Assembly (NCBI GenBank): GCA_032717465.1
Contig: CM064653.1
Location: 33,343,809-33,407,808, forward strand
Reading direction: 5' to 3'
DNA: 64,000 nt
Source: Coenobita brevimanus
Taxonomy: Eukaryota > Arthropoda > Malacostraca > Decapoda > Coenobitidae
How positions within the stretch are numbered: position 1 is the stretch's first letter; every line of letters starts with the position of its first letter. The notes under the pieces were generated by a model, which saw nothing but the letters and a program-made list of their open reading frames with translations, was not told the DNA's origin and made no database searches. The translations under genes were made by a program, and so were the position numbers. Positions 22,236 through 34,942 of the stretch are shown piece by piece.

Positions 22236-23797
22236 ATGGCTGACATTAAAATTTCTTCAGTTGATGTATTTTCTGCCATCACTGGCCTCAGTACTAACAA
22301 GGCATATGGGCCTGATGGGGTCCCTCCTGTTGTTCTCAAGAACTGTGCTTCTGTGCTTACACCCTGCCTAGGCAAACTCTTTCGCCTTTGTCTGTCAACT
22401 TGTACCTTTCCTTCTTGCTGGAAGTTTGCTCTCATTCAGCCAGTCCCAAAGAAGGTTGACCACTCCCAACCCTCCAACTATTGTCCAATTGCTTTAACGT
22501 CCTGTATTTCAAAAGTTTTCGAGTCAATTCTTAATAGAAAAATTTTAAGGCATCTTTCCTATCACAACCTTCTTTCCGATCGTCAGTATGGGTTCCATTA
22601 GGGACGCTCCACTGGCGATCTTCTCACCTACCTTTCAGACTCCTGGTCATCCTCCTTTCGGGACTTTGGCGAAAGCTTTGCCATTGCACTTGACATCTCA
22701 AAGGCTTTCGATCGAGTCTGGCATAAATCTTTAATTTCCAAACTGCCCTCCTACGGTTTCTATCCTTCTATCTGTGCCTTCATCGCTAGCTTCCTTTCTG
22801 GTCGTTCTATAGCCGCTGTTGTAGACGGCCATCGTTCTTCTCCTAGATCTATCAACAGTGGTGTTCCTCAGGGCTCTGTCCTCTCACCAACTCTCTTCCT
22901 TTTATTCATCAATGATCTTCTAAGCTGTACATCTAACCCTATCTACTCATACGCTGATGACTCCACCCTTCACCTTTCCATTCGGTTCCCGCAACGCCCA
23001 TCTCAACAGTTACTTCAAGAAACAAGGGATGAGGCTATGGCACACCTAATGTCTGACTTGGCTCGTATCGCTGACTGGGGTAAAAACAATATGGTTGTCT
23101 TTAATGCATCTAAGACTCGGTTCTTACACCTATCAACCCGACAAAATCTTCCACAGGTATACCCATTGATGTTTGATAATGTTCAGCTTAATCCTGCATC
23201 ATCCTTGAACATGCTTGGGGTTTCATTTACTCAGGACTTATCTTGGAAAGATCATATTACATCTCTTGTAAAATCTGCTTCCAAGAGATTGGGTGTGCTA
23301 AGCCGACTCCGCTCTTTCTTTACCCCTGCACAATTGTTGACTCTATACAGAGGTTTTATCCGCCCCTGTGTGGAGTACAACTCTCATGTGTGGGGAGGTT
23401 CCCCACATACAGCTCTTCTCAATAGGGTGGAGTCAAAGGCTTTTCGTCTCATTAACTCTCCTCCTCTTACTGACTCCCTTCAACCTCTGTCTCTTCGCCG
23501 CACTGTTGCATCTTTATCTCTTTTCTATCGCTACTTTAATGGTCACTGCTCCTCTGAACTGTCTGCTTGCATTCCTCCACCTTACGACGGCGCGCGGGCA
23601 GCACCCGTCTGGCAGCAAACTCTCATCCCTTTTCTGTCCAACTCTCTAATGCAAGAGTTAACCGTTACTCCCAGTCTTTTATTTATGCAACAGGTCAGCT
23701 CTGGAACTGTCTCCCTCTGTCTGTATTTCCTGCTGCCTATGATCTCCAGTCTTTGAAACGCAGTGTGTCCAGGCATCTCAAAATGATCGGATCTTGA
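22236..23797 (+). pseudogene. reverse transcriptase of LINE copy G, one stop and one shift
   Basis: The frame from 22236 encodes YGPDGVPPVVLKN, NYCPIALTSCISKVFE, a TAG at 22599-22601, then ALDISKAFDRVWHK, GVPQGSVLSPTLFLLFIND, the catalytic box YSYADDSTLH (about 22950) and SFTQDLSWKDHI. The stop stands where copy H has CAG (arginine-glutamine-glycine, RQG), so it is a simple C-to-T change. After about 23590 a one-base shift moves the C terminus ([26 protein letters not shown]) into another frame. Otherwise the 1.5-kb frame is open, so this copy is much younger than the I-type LINE. Confidence 0.8.
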
Positions 23798-23884
23798 ATT
23801 TGGCTCTCTATTGTATTTTGTTTTTCTTGAAGGAACTGTTGGCCATGGGCCACGGCCTTTGGTTCCTTCTTCCTCGCATAAAAA

Positions 23885-26029
<2,145 letters not shown>

Positions 26030-26032
<3 letters not shown>

Positions 26033-27424
26033 TGCTCGTCAGAATTATTGAGCACCCTGCGTCCCTCCTAAGAAACAAACCTCTCAACATTGAAAAAACA
26101 TATAAATAATGCACTTTTTTTACCTTTAGTGCTTCGTAGGGTAGCCTTTACGTTTCTTCACGGACCTGAGACATCTTGGAAGTGAAAGGGCGAGGCTCCT
26201 GAGTTGCTGGAGGGGTATTTTGTCCCAGGAGTCACGAATGGTAGCTTCCAGCTTAGGCAGAGAGCTAACGTCCTTCCCTTGGAGACTCTTCTTTACGAGG
26301 TACCAGAGGTTTTCAATCGGGTTGAGGTCTGGGCTATTTCCTGGCCAGTCTGTCGTGAATTATACCTCGCAGTCACGAAGCCAATTGGTGACCGATTTGG
26401 CCTTGTGAGCAGGTGCACCGTCCTGCTGAAACACTCGTGCACCTGTTAGCTCGAATGAGTTTGGTAAATGATCACACAGAAGCTCCAGGTAAACATTCTG
26501 ATTCACTCTAACATTCTTGGGAAGCACAACAAGTTTCCCCAAACCTTGACCCGAGAAACAAGCCCACACCATGAGTGAATCAGGATGTTTAACTGTGCTT
26601 TCTACATACTGTGGGTCAAGTGGGTCACTACCTTTGCGTCGATACACACGTGCTCCTCTGTTACAGATAACACTAAACGTTGCCTCATTAGACCACAACA
26701 CTGACAACCATTGCTCCTCACCCCAGTTTAGATATTTATTAGCAAAGGCAAGCCTACGAATTCTCTGGCTCTTTGTAAGAAGAGGCTTTTTCACAGGCCT
26801 ATGCCTTGTGTAACCAAGCTCATGCACCCTATGAGACACTGTTCTCACAGACACCTCACCAAACACTTCCGGGTTGCTCTACTTAATTTTCCTTGCACTC
26901 ACACGAGGATTAAACTCCACTGCACATTTTAAAACATTAACAGACCTTGGGGAAGTTTTCCTAGGCCTACCAGACCTTGGTTTCTTTGTGGGAACTTCAC
27001 CACTGTTTTCCAACCGAAACCGCGCACACCAACGACGCACTGTCGATCGTGCCACACCAACCAATTCACTAATTTCCTTTGTCTGGTGGCCTGCCTCCTT
27101 TAGAGCAATGATCTGGGATATGATTTCACTCATTAGTTCACGGGTAGGTGCCATAACAAAGTGGTGAACCCCAAAACACTGCGGGACACTCGGTAAAAAA
27201 TGGCGCAATTTGAGAGGAACACTCGGCGGAGTTCCTCTCTCTCAGGCAGCCCTTGGGCGACTGAGGCGGGAACTAACCAGCGCGTCGTAAGGCCTCAGGC
27301 TACCGTGACGTCATGCTCGCAGCGCAAACTTGTGGCTCAATTTTTACCCCCCAAAATGGGTGATTCTTTTTGGGCCATAAGTATTGCATGCCCGGCGGAC
27401 AACGCTGAATAACTTTGACGAGTA

Positions 27425-27427
<3 letters not shown>
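26030..27427 (-). mobile_element. Tc1-like transposon, copy 1 (minus orientation)
   Basis: 1,398 bp between TA dinucleotides. Left end CAGTGCTCGTCAGAATTATT; the right end is the inverted form (the complement reads CAGTACTCGTCAAAGTTATT). Transposase pseudogene inside. The 5' leader (27155-27427) is alignable with that of copy 2. Confidence 0.93.
26126..27154 (-). pseudogene. Tc1-like transposase, two nonsense codons
   Basis: The 342-codon frame starts MAPTREL and is uninterrupted in length (no indels relative to copy 2 except four residues present here and missing there). Two point mutations create stops: TAG after SARKIK (about 26876-26878) where copy 2 has GAG, and TAA after RDCEV (about 26357-26359) where copy 2 has TCA. 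The second stop comes before the catalytic glutamate. It retains VYRR between GAR and KGSDPLDP, a conserved stretch of Tc1 transposases. Confidence 0.93.
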
Positions 27428-27474
<47 letters not shown>

Positions 27475-27479
27475 ATATA
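27428..27479. repeat. (TA)n spacer between the two Tc1 elements
   Basis: 52 bp of TA repeat with one TTTA. The elements' 5' ends face each other across it. Confidence 0.95.
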
Positions 27480-27549
27480 CAGTACTCGTCAGAAGTATTC
27501 AGAGTTGTCCGCCGGGCGTGCAATACTTATGGCCCAAAAAGAATCACCC

Positions 27550-27881
27550 ATTTTTGGGGGTAAGAATTGAGCCACAAGTTTGAGCTCCGAGCATGTCGTC
27601 ACGGTAGCCTGAGGCCTTCTGACACGCTGGTTGGTTCCCGCCTCAGTCGCCCACGGGCTGCCTGAGAGAAAGGAACTCCGCCGAGTGTCCCTCTCAAATT
27701 GCGCCATTTTTTATCATTTTTGGGGGTAAGAATTGAGCCACAAGTTTGAGCTCCGAGCATGTCGTCACGGTAGCCTGAGGCCTTCCGACACGCTGGTTGG
27801 TTCCCGCCTCAGTCGCCCACGGGCTGCCTGAGAGAGAGGAACTCCGCCGAGTGTCCCTCTTAAATTGCGCCATTTTTTATC
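27550..27881. repeat. 166-bp tandem duplication in the Tc1 leader
   Basis: ATTTTTGGGGGTAAGAATTG occurs at 27550 and again at 27716. Each copy runs through the GCGCCATTTTTTATC block. Copy 1 has this segment once, so the duplication is specific to copy 2 and lies between the inverted repeat and the ATG. Confidence 0.93.
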
Positions 27882-27919
27882 GAGTGTCCCGCAGTGTTTT
27901 GGCCTTTTAAAACTTTGTT

Positions 27920-28936
27920 ATGGCACCTACCCGTGAACTATCGAGTGAAATCATATCCCAGATCACTGCTCTAAAGGAGGCAGGCCACCAGACAAAGGAA
28001 ATTAGTGAATTGGTTGGTGTGGCACGATTGACAGTGCGTCGTTGGTGTGCGCGGTTTCAGGAGGGAAACAGTGGTGAAGTTCCCACAAAGAAACCGAGGT
28101 CTGGTAGGCCTAGGAAAACTTCCCCAAGGTCTGTTAATGTTTTAAAACGTTCAGTGGAGTTTAATCCTCGTGTGAGTGCAAGGAAAATTAAGGAGAGCAA
28201 CCCAGAAGTGTTTGGTGAAGTGTCAGTGAGAACAGTGTCTCGTAGGGTGCATGAGCTTGGTTACACAAGTCACAGGCCTGTGAAAAAGCCTCTTCTCTCT
28301 AGCAGCCAGAGAATTCGTAGGCTTGCCTTTGCTAATAAATATCTAAACTGGGGTGAGGAGCAATGGTTGTCAGTGTTGTGGTCTGATGAGGCAACGTTTA
28401 GTGTTACCTGTAACAGAGGAGCACGCAAAGGTAGTGACCCACTTGACCCACAGTATGTAGAAAGCACAGTTAAACATCCTGATTCACTCATGGTATGGGG
28501 TTGTTTCTCAGGGAAGGGTTTGGGGAAGCTTGTTGTACTTCCCAAGAACCTCAGAGTGAATCAGGATATTTACCTGGAGTTTCTGTGTGATCATTTACCA
28601 GACTCCTTCGAGCTAACAGGTGCACAAGTGTTTCAGCAGGACGGTGCACCTGCTCACAAGGCCAAATCGGTCACCAATTGGCTTCGTGACTGCGAGGTAT
28701 CATTCATGACAGACTGGCCAGGAAATAGCCCAGACCTCAACCCGATTGAAAACCTCTGGTACCTCGTAAAGAAGAGTCTCCAAGGGAAGGACGTTAGCTC
28801 TCTGCCTAAGCTGGAAGCCGCCATTCGTGACTCCTGGGACAAAATACCGCTCCAGCACCTCAGGAGCCTCGCCCTTTCACTTCCAAGACGTCTCAGGTCC
28901 GTGAAGAAACGTAAAGGCTACCCTACGAAGCACTAA
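27920..28936 (+). CDS. Tc1-like transposase, 338 aa, open but with a 4-residue deletion
   Basis: Cut-and-paste transposase acting in the nucleus on its own TIRs. Start ATG 27920 is shared with copy 1. Residues 1-120: two helix-turn-helix DNA-binding units joined by an AT-hook-like GRPR (63-66). Catalytic core: D156 in LWSDEATF, D241 in QQDGAPAHK, E277 in NSPDLNPIENLW. I count 35 residues between D241 and E277 (DD35E), one more than classical Tc1 (DD34E). The length is normal for the family. Oddity: relative to copy 1, VYRR is missing between GAR (169) and KGSDPL, a 12-base deletion within a short direct repeat. That stretch is conserved among Tc1 transposases, so activity is doubtful despite the open frame. 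Confidence 0.93.
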   Translation: MAPTRELSSEIISQITALKEAGHQTKEISELVGVARLTVRRWCARFQEGNSGEVPTKKPRSGRPRKTSPRSVNVLKRSVEFNPRVSARKIKESNPEVFGEVSVRTVSRRVHELGYTSHRPVKKPLLSSSQRIRRLAFANKYLNWGEEQWLSVLWSDEATFSVTCNRGARKGSDPLDPQYVESTVKHPDSLMVWGCFSGKGLGKLVVLPKNLRVNQDIYLEFLCDHLPDSFELTGAQVFQQDGAPAHKAKSVTNWLRDCEVSFMTDWPGNSPDLNPIENLWYLVKKSLQGKDVSSLPKLEAAIRDSWDKIPLQHLRSLALSLPRRLRSVKKRKGYPTKH

Positions 28937-29029
28937 AGGTAAATAAAATGCATTATTTATATGTTTTTTCAATGTTGAAAGGTGTGTTTCTCAGGAGGGA
29001 CGCAGGGCGCTCCATACTTATGACGAGCA

Positions 29030-29032
<3 letters not shown>

Positions 29033-29076
<44 letters not shown>
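29033..29076. repeat. (TA)n(CA)n tract
   Basis: TA repeat followed by a short CA run; separates the Tc1 element from the next transposon. Confidence 0.95.
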
Positions 29077-29078
<2 letters not shown>

Positions 29079-30184
29079 TTAATCCCTATACTATCTGGAT
29101 GCCCACTTTCCAAACACCCCACTTACCGGACATGGTGGACCTGGACCTTCAGATCCCAAAAATGGCCAAAAAAAGAATAAAAATTCCCCCCAAAAAGCTA
29201 TTTTTTTGTCCCTCCCGTATTTTGAAATTGCCACGCAGCGCCGAACAGCTGTTTACACCATGGCCCCTTCACCCCTTCCTCCCTCCCCCCTCCCCTCTCA
29301 GGGTTGCCGTTTGGTATTTTTCATTACCAAATGTGGGCCAATTTGGTAATGAAAAATTCGTTTGTTAATGAATCAATAATGCATTACCAAATGGATTTTT
29401 CACATGTATCAAGATACACAGGATCGAGATGGTGGATTGTCTGCTCTCTCTGATTAATTTGGTAGCCTACATAGCATGAAAATAATCAACATGCTCTTAA
29501 TTATAAGGAGAGTGATTACTTGTATTTCCACTTGTATACATAATTAGTGAAGAATAAATGCTAGCTTTACGAATTTGGTAATGAAAATTGAGGAGTTTGG
29601 TAATGTGGCTGTTGCGATCTGGCAACTCTGTTTCCCCGCCACCAACACTCCAACAGTTACTCCTTAACTTCGATTGCGATTGGATGCTTATCGCAGTGGA
29701 TGCCACACGTGCTCGTTTTTTTGTGAATAAACAGTAAATAAACTACAATACCTCACCAGTAGACCACACTAGAATTTACAGTGTTGTGCAGTGTCAAGAA
29801 TTTATAATTGAGAGTGCAAAGGATTAACTGTGGAGTGCAATCTGGCAGTTGAAACTGGCGTGGTGCAGTTAACAATGTGCAGTGTTAAACAGTTATAACT
29901 CACTGTGGAAAGAATTACTGTAAGTGCAGCATAACACTGGATTACTGTACGTGCTTGCATTTTCACCACTGCCAAAGCCTTCAGAAGGCGGCCACAGACG
30001 TGCTGTAAATATGCTGGCTGAGTACAGTCACTTCTAATTCCTCATTCTTTGGTTCATTTATTTCATGCTTTATGTCCATTTTTGATGTGAATAGGGTCTT
30101 AAATAGGTTTAAATTGGTGCTATGCATGTCCGGTAGGGAGTTATTTAAGTGGATTTCAAAGTTAGGTTGGGTTAGGGTCCTTAA

Positions 30185-30889
30185 CCTCTACACCGCGGGG
30201 TTGTTTTTGCACTCCTTGAGCGTCCTGCGAGGATATTCGCGCTCCGACTGACTTTTTAAAAACACTGTATTTGCCAAAAATCAGTTATTAGTCCTAGAAT
30301 ATTAAAATTGTATATGCACATGGCACATTCCTTCAGCTTTCCCCTGGGATGTTTGTTGAGCCTTCGTCGTCTACCGTAGGACTTGTGGAGACTTCTGAAG
30401 TTGAGTAATGAAGTCTCCACTTTACACTTCCCGATATCCTGTAATATTGTTACCACTGCCTGATGTTATAACTACCAACACTATTCTATGAATTTCAAGT
30501 AGTTTGGAATCCATATTCCAAAAAAAAACACTGTGAAAGCAATATAAATTACGAGCGGATACAAGCTTTCCTCCCGTGCTGGTTCCCCGATGGTATTCTG
30601 AGGCGGAGCTGTCATTTATTATTTATAAACACACTCACGCTTTATATTCCTAGTACTGTATTACACTTATTTATATATGCAATATTTATCTATAAGTTTC
30701 ATTCAGTACAAGTAGTTTATTTTCACTCCAGGCATTCACTTTCTCGTCCTGTATACTAGCGTAGAGAGCTAATCTGTCACTTTCACTTTCATTACTTCCA
30801 GTATTCATACATGCTAGAGTGAAACTTTCAGTTTCATTACTCCTAGTATATATACTCGTATTCTTATATTACTACTCATTTACATTTCT
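30185..30889. other. non-coding interior of the TTAA element
   Basis: AT-rich; no gene seen. At about 30790-30900 short recurring pieces such as TTTACATTTCTA, which also border the pogo insertion site on both sides (31770-31789; 35500-35515). Confidence 0.4.
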
Positions 30890-31755
30890 ACATCTAGGGT
30901 TGGTGGCGGTACTGTCAAAGACGAGGGAGAGTGGCCATGTGCAGTTTGCCACAAGGGCGTGGGAAGTAATTCCATCTTGTGCGGTGTGTGTGATAAATGG
31001 GTGCATAAGAGATGTAGTGGTATCAGAGGTAGACCGCGAGATAATGCTGATTTTATGTGTACGGCGTGCCGGGGTGAGCAGGTGGAGATCATCAGACGTG
31101 AAAGGATTGAACTTGCTGGTGAATCTCTTGAGTGTGTGGAAGAGTTTTGTTATTTGGGAGACATGTTGTGTGCTGGAGGTGGGGCTGGAGCTAGCTCTAT
31201 GGCTAGGGTGAGAAGTGGTTGGAAGAAGTTCAGGGAGCTCTTGCCTCTCCTGACATTGAGAGGGCTTTCCCTACGTGCTAAGGGGTCTTTGTATGCAGCA
31301 TGTGATAGGAGTGTAATGCTGTATGGCAGTGAGACCTGGGCAGTGAAGGAGGAAGACATTCACCGGCTTAGACGTACAGAAATGACAATGATTAGGTGGA
31401 TGTGCAGTGCGTCCCTGCGTCCAAGGCCTGGAGGGGCTGGGTTTACAATGGAGGAGTTGAGAGGTAGGATGGGACTGAAGTGTATTGGTGTTGTGATGAG
31501 GAGAGGTAGATTGAGGTGGTTTGGACATGTGGAGAGGATGGGGGATGATAATTGGGTGAGGAAGGTGAGAAGTGTTAATATTGAGGGTGGGGTTATGAGG
31601 GGTAGACCGAGAAAGACATGGGACGAGGTCATTAAGTGTGACCTTAGGGTTAAGGGACTGAACAGGGAGGCTGCAGTGGATCGTGCAGCGTGGAGAGCCG
31701 CCATTAGGTGACCAAGGCCGACACATGCAAGCATGTTGGAGCCTTTAAAAACGAA
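30890..31755 (+). mobile_element. second RTE-type LINE family, 3' fragment
   Basis: 5'-truncated copy with a 250-codon open frame, ending after GACCAAGGCCGACACATGCA and an A-rich tail (about 31745-31755). A second copy of the family lies inverted at 51655-52110, with the matching end GACCAAGGCAGATGCATG. Confidence 0.8.
30959..31711 (+). pseudogene. C-terminal pol fragment with zinc-finger, RTE-type LINE
   Basis: Open frame of about 250 residues. The first 45 contain a cysteine/histidine finger (CGVCDKWVHKRC ... FMCTAC), which in this LINE type sits after the RT palm. Then come EEFCYLGDML, LYGSETWAVKEEDIHRL, RLRWFGHVERMGDD, and RGRPRKTW. These parallel KYLGSVMS, YGSEAWTLLE and LRWFGHVERM of the GATA-tailed family, so the two families are related. 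The catalytic FADD region is lost to 5' truncation, hence non-functional although no stop interrupts what remains. Confidence 0.82.
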
Positions 31756-32820
31756 AGTAACGATTCTTTATTTTATTTACATTACTGTACCGTGAACCGG
31801 GGTGACTTCGGACGATTTTGAAGGTTTTTTCATCCTGACACAATTTATTTTGGCCAAAATACTGATGTTAAGTATTACATACGTAGGTGAGCCAATAACC
31901 TTTCAGTATCTAACAGCTAGATAATCTCGGTATCTCCATCTAGACGTAGTAAAATATTTTATAGGTGTCCGAGGTCACCCCGGACTGGGGAGACTTCGGA
32001 CAGCCTTGGGGTGACCTCGGACACTCATTAGAAATGCACTGAAATGGGCCTCTAGTAGCTCAGCTGAATGTTTGGACAATTCTGGGGGGTCTTCGGACAC
32101 TGCGCGACTTTTAAAAAAATTACTGAAAAAAATACAGAAAAATTACAAGTAAATAGTACAGTGATATATAGCAAAAATAGATGAATAATAGATTTTTCAT
32201 TGACTTACAACCCCAGTTTAGTTGATTATACATATACAGTATAGGGAGTACATTCCCACGCTATGCGCAGGTTTAAAGGCACTATTGTGACTGACCGACA
32301 GGACGGTTTAAAGCGTGCCGGCTATTTAAATGCCTAATTAAAGGGAACTTGGAATGGAGGAACAGAAGATAGGGAAGGAAAGAGCTAAAGAGTGAAGGAG
32401 CTTGGGAAGGAGAAACAGGAGGGGTTAGGAATGGAAGGGGGGAGTAGATGAGGAACAAGAGGAGGGAGTGGAGACAAACTATAAGGATATCATACCGGTA
32501 CCATATGGTAACGTAAATAATATGTGTTCTTACATTGCACAAAACCAATTAAACTAAATAATATCTCTTCTCAGACTAGAAATGTGACATAAATACCCGG
32601 TACAGAACGAATGCCATTCTATGAGATCACAGTGACTTACTGTGGCCATGAATTAACATAAAGATTGAAAATCATATCTTCTCCTTTTTCAAGAACAGAC
32701 TAGAAATATGACAAGAATAAGGCACAATAACTAGAAATATTACAACAAAGTGAACAACTGGAATTCTAAGAGATCACACAGTGACTTACTGTGGCCATGA
32801 GGTAACATCTAGATCAAAAA

Positions 32821-34942
32821 TCATACATTCTCGTTTGTCCAGGATTGGCTCCTGTAAGTACAGTACATTACTATGTCTGACTCGTCTATGGCATACATTT
32901 CATCACCTGGAACATTAGAAGTTACAAACACATTCTTTGTACCTCTTACATGTTTTAAGAACCTAACTTTCAATGTTTGTACATCAATGACAATAGCAAC
33001 AAAATACTTCCTCCTCTTTCCTGTCTCATCTGAAAGTTGTGCAATCACCCAGTCATGTAGCTTAGGATTACGTGTTGGGCCTACATCTGTCTCTGCTGTC
33101 TCAGTTGTAGTTCTGGTACCAGTACCGGTACCAGTACTTGTTACTGTTGCTTGCGTCATAGCTGTCCCATCAGTGCTGGTACTTGCCTCTAATTCTTGTG
33201 TCTCAAGTGTCCCATCATTACTTGCCCCTGCTGCTTCAGGAGAATCTTCTTCTGCTTGATTCACTGGCTGTATTTGCAGGTCCTCACCCTCCATATCTAT
33301 GATAGGGAGCTCTACTTCACTAAGTATTGCGGCAGTACCGGTACCAGTATTGGATGACTCAGAATCTGTGCTTACAGTTCCCTCTTCTCTCATTTTCCTT
33401 AGTCGCTTAGCTGTTACACTCTTGCCTGCAGGCACTTTTAGTTTCCTCTTCCTCTGGCATGATTGCTTCTTTCCATATCGCATTTCCGATAGAACACTGA
33501 CCAATGACTCATCAAAATGTGATGCAAAATCACTACCGGTACTACTGGCACTTGAATTTCTTGCAGGTACATGTGGGGTTGTTGCATAACCCGAGGTAGA
33601 TGCTTGAGATGAGGCATTGGAACTGGTACTGGTAGCAGTGTTAATCTCTGAAGTAACAGTGGTACCGGTATCAGTACCGGAATCAGTGTGTTGTGGTAGA
33701 CGAGCTAGTACCTCCTGTCGGTTAAGTGGCGTTATCCCACACTTACGAAAGCCATTCATGATATTCTTCATAATATTATCACTTATTCTATTGAGCAGTT
33801 GTCCTACAAGCTTTGGGAACTCTGATTTTGGAAGGGACACACTTCTTCTTCCAATACTTGATGTTTTGAATTCACTTAGAATTTTACGCCAATGAGTTTT
33901 CACTGCACGGAAGACAGCAACATCTAAGGGTTGGGTGAGACGTGTAGAATTGGGGGGCAATAAAACAAAATCAATGTTGTGCTCCTCACAAGCTTCCACA
34001 ACAGACAGAGAAAGGTGGCTAGCTAAATTATCCCCTATGAACACTACTTTGCTGTCCTGACATTTTGCATGAGGTAATCCAACTTTGAAGAACCAGTCCT
34101 CAAACGTATTACTGTCGAACCACCCGCTCTCTGTCCTGTTGTATCGCACATTTGAAGGGCCACCTTCTGTCCAAGTGTCGTACAAGTTTATTGCCTTGTA
34201 CACCACATATGGTGGAAGCATCTTTCCAGATCCGGAACAAGAGAACATGATGGAGATGTTGGATTTTGTGTGGTTCATTACCCTCTCTGGATATCTGGTA
34301 CCTCGGCGAACTAAGATTTTCCTGTTTCCTGGGTCATCAGAGAGATTGGTTTCATCATAGTTAATGATGTTACTAGGAGGCACATCTTTCAGTGTTTTTT
34401 CAATTCATTCATTCATTCATTGCCAGACGCCATGTTTTTTCAAGATTATCAAAATATTGATTGATTTCAATTGGACCGTCTTTAGCACGTGCAACTTTAA
34501 TATTTTGAGATACCCTCTGAGCCAGTTTGTTTTTGTGGCGCAACAGAAAACATGAACTCCAATCAGTTCCAGGAAGAGTGTTCTTGAAGCGTTTCACAGT
34601 AACCCCACGTTCGTCTAAGTAGCACTTTATTAACATTCGCAGTTCAAAAGTGTCAATAGGCAGACCCCATTCTCCCAGTGTAATGACTCGGTTCACAATA
34701 TGTAGTTCTTCTTCTGGAGTAAAGACAGTTTGTCCATCTGTTTTTTTTACATGTTTCTTTGTCATATAGTCATGTAAAGTACTTTTAGAAACATCATATT
34801 TCTTAGCAGCCTGTCTGACACTTAACTTTCCATCACGTACGTCTGCACTAGCACACTCTAAAAGGCTGCCACGGCGTTCCACTGTATAGTGTCTTCTACC
34901 ATCACTGGTAGATACACTCACTCTCTTGTAATTTCGAGGCAT
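32821..34942 (-). pseudogene. pogo-type transposase, interrupted by a 29-bp insertion
   Basis: Nuclear DDE transposase of the Tc1/mariner-pogo group. N part 34942-34409: MPRNYKR start, HTH of psq type (SVRQAAKKYDVSKSTLHDYM, residues about 41-60), then a CENP-B-like HTH (VTVKRFKNTLPGTDW). C part from 34383 to 32821: catalytic D in NYDETNL, D in FIGDNLASH, D in LTQPLDVAVF (about 35 residues between the last two), then a 250-residue S/T/E-rich tail ending in DESDIVMYC. The parts are separated only by a 29-bp insert plus an 11-bp duplication (40 bases, so a frameshift). Without it the two halves are in register. No other stop is seen, so this gene was probably intact until that event. Confidence 0.92.
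34404..34432 (-). mobile_element. 29-bp retro-insertion: 13 nt of the RTE-like 3' end plus (TGAA)4
   Basis: On the minus strand the insert reads TGGCGTCTGGCAA then TGAA repeats. GGCGTCTGGCAAT is exactly the last part of LINE copies A and B just before their GATA tails. It is flanked by the direct repeat TGTTTTTTCAA at 34393-34403 and 34433-34443, an 11-bp target duplication like that of copy A. An extremely 5'-truncated LINE (or SINE) copy. Confidence 0.88.

Larger units (their letters stand above)
20640..23884 (+). mobile_element. CR1/Jockey-like LINE copy G, near full-length pol
   Basis: Plus-strand non-LTR element with a degenerate endonuclease (CNIRGLSSN at about 20892), RT and C-terminal region, ending near the A-rich/TA run at 23880. 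The true 5' end is uncertain because of the nearby gap. Fragments of the same family lie at 12400-12965 and 17890-19245; a related element at 48872-50900 has the same PDGxPPxVLK motif. The clade (CR1 versus Jockey group) is not resolved by eye. Confidence 0.8.
27480..29032 (+). mobile_element. Tc1-like transposon, copy 2 (plus orientation), complete
   Basis: 1,553 bp flanked by TA (27478-27479 and 29033-29034). Left end CAGTACTCGTCAGAAGTATT; right end complement CAGTGCTCGTCATAAGTATG. It contains a full-length open transposase and a duplicated 5' leader. Longer than copy 1 mainly because of that 166-bp duplication. Confidence 0.95.

Noticed and set aside
32873..33895. Val/Pro/Ser-rich plus-strand frames within the pogo element
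   Set aside because: Antisense to the low-complexity tail of the transposase on the minus strand.
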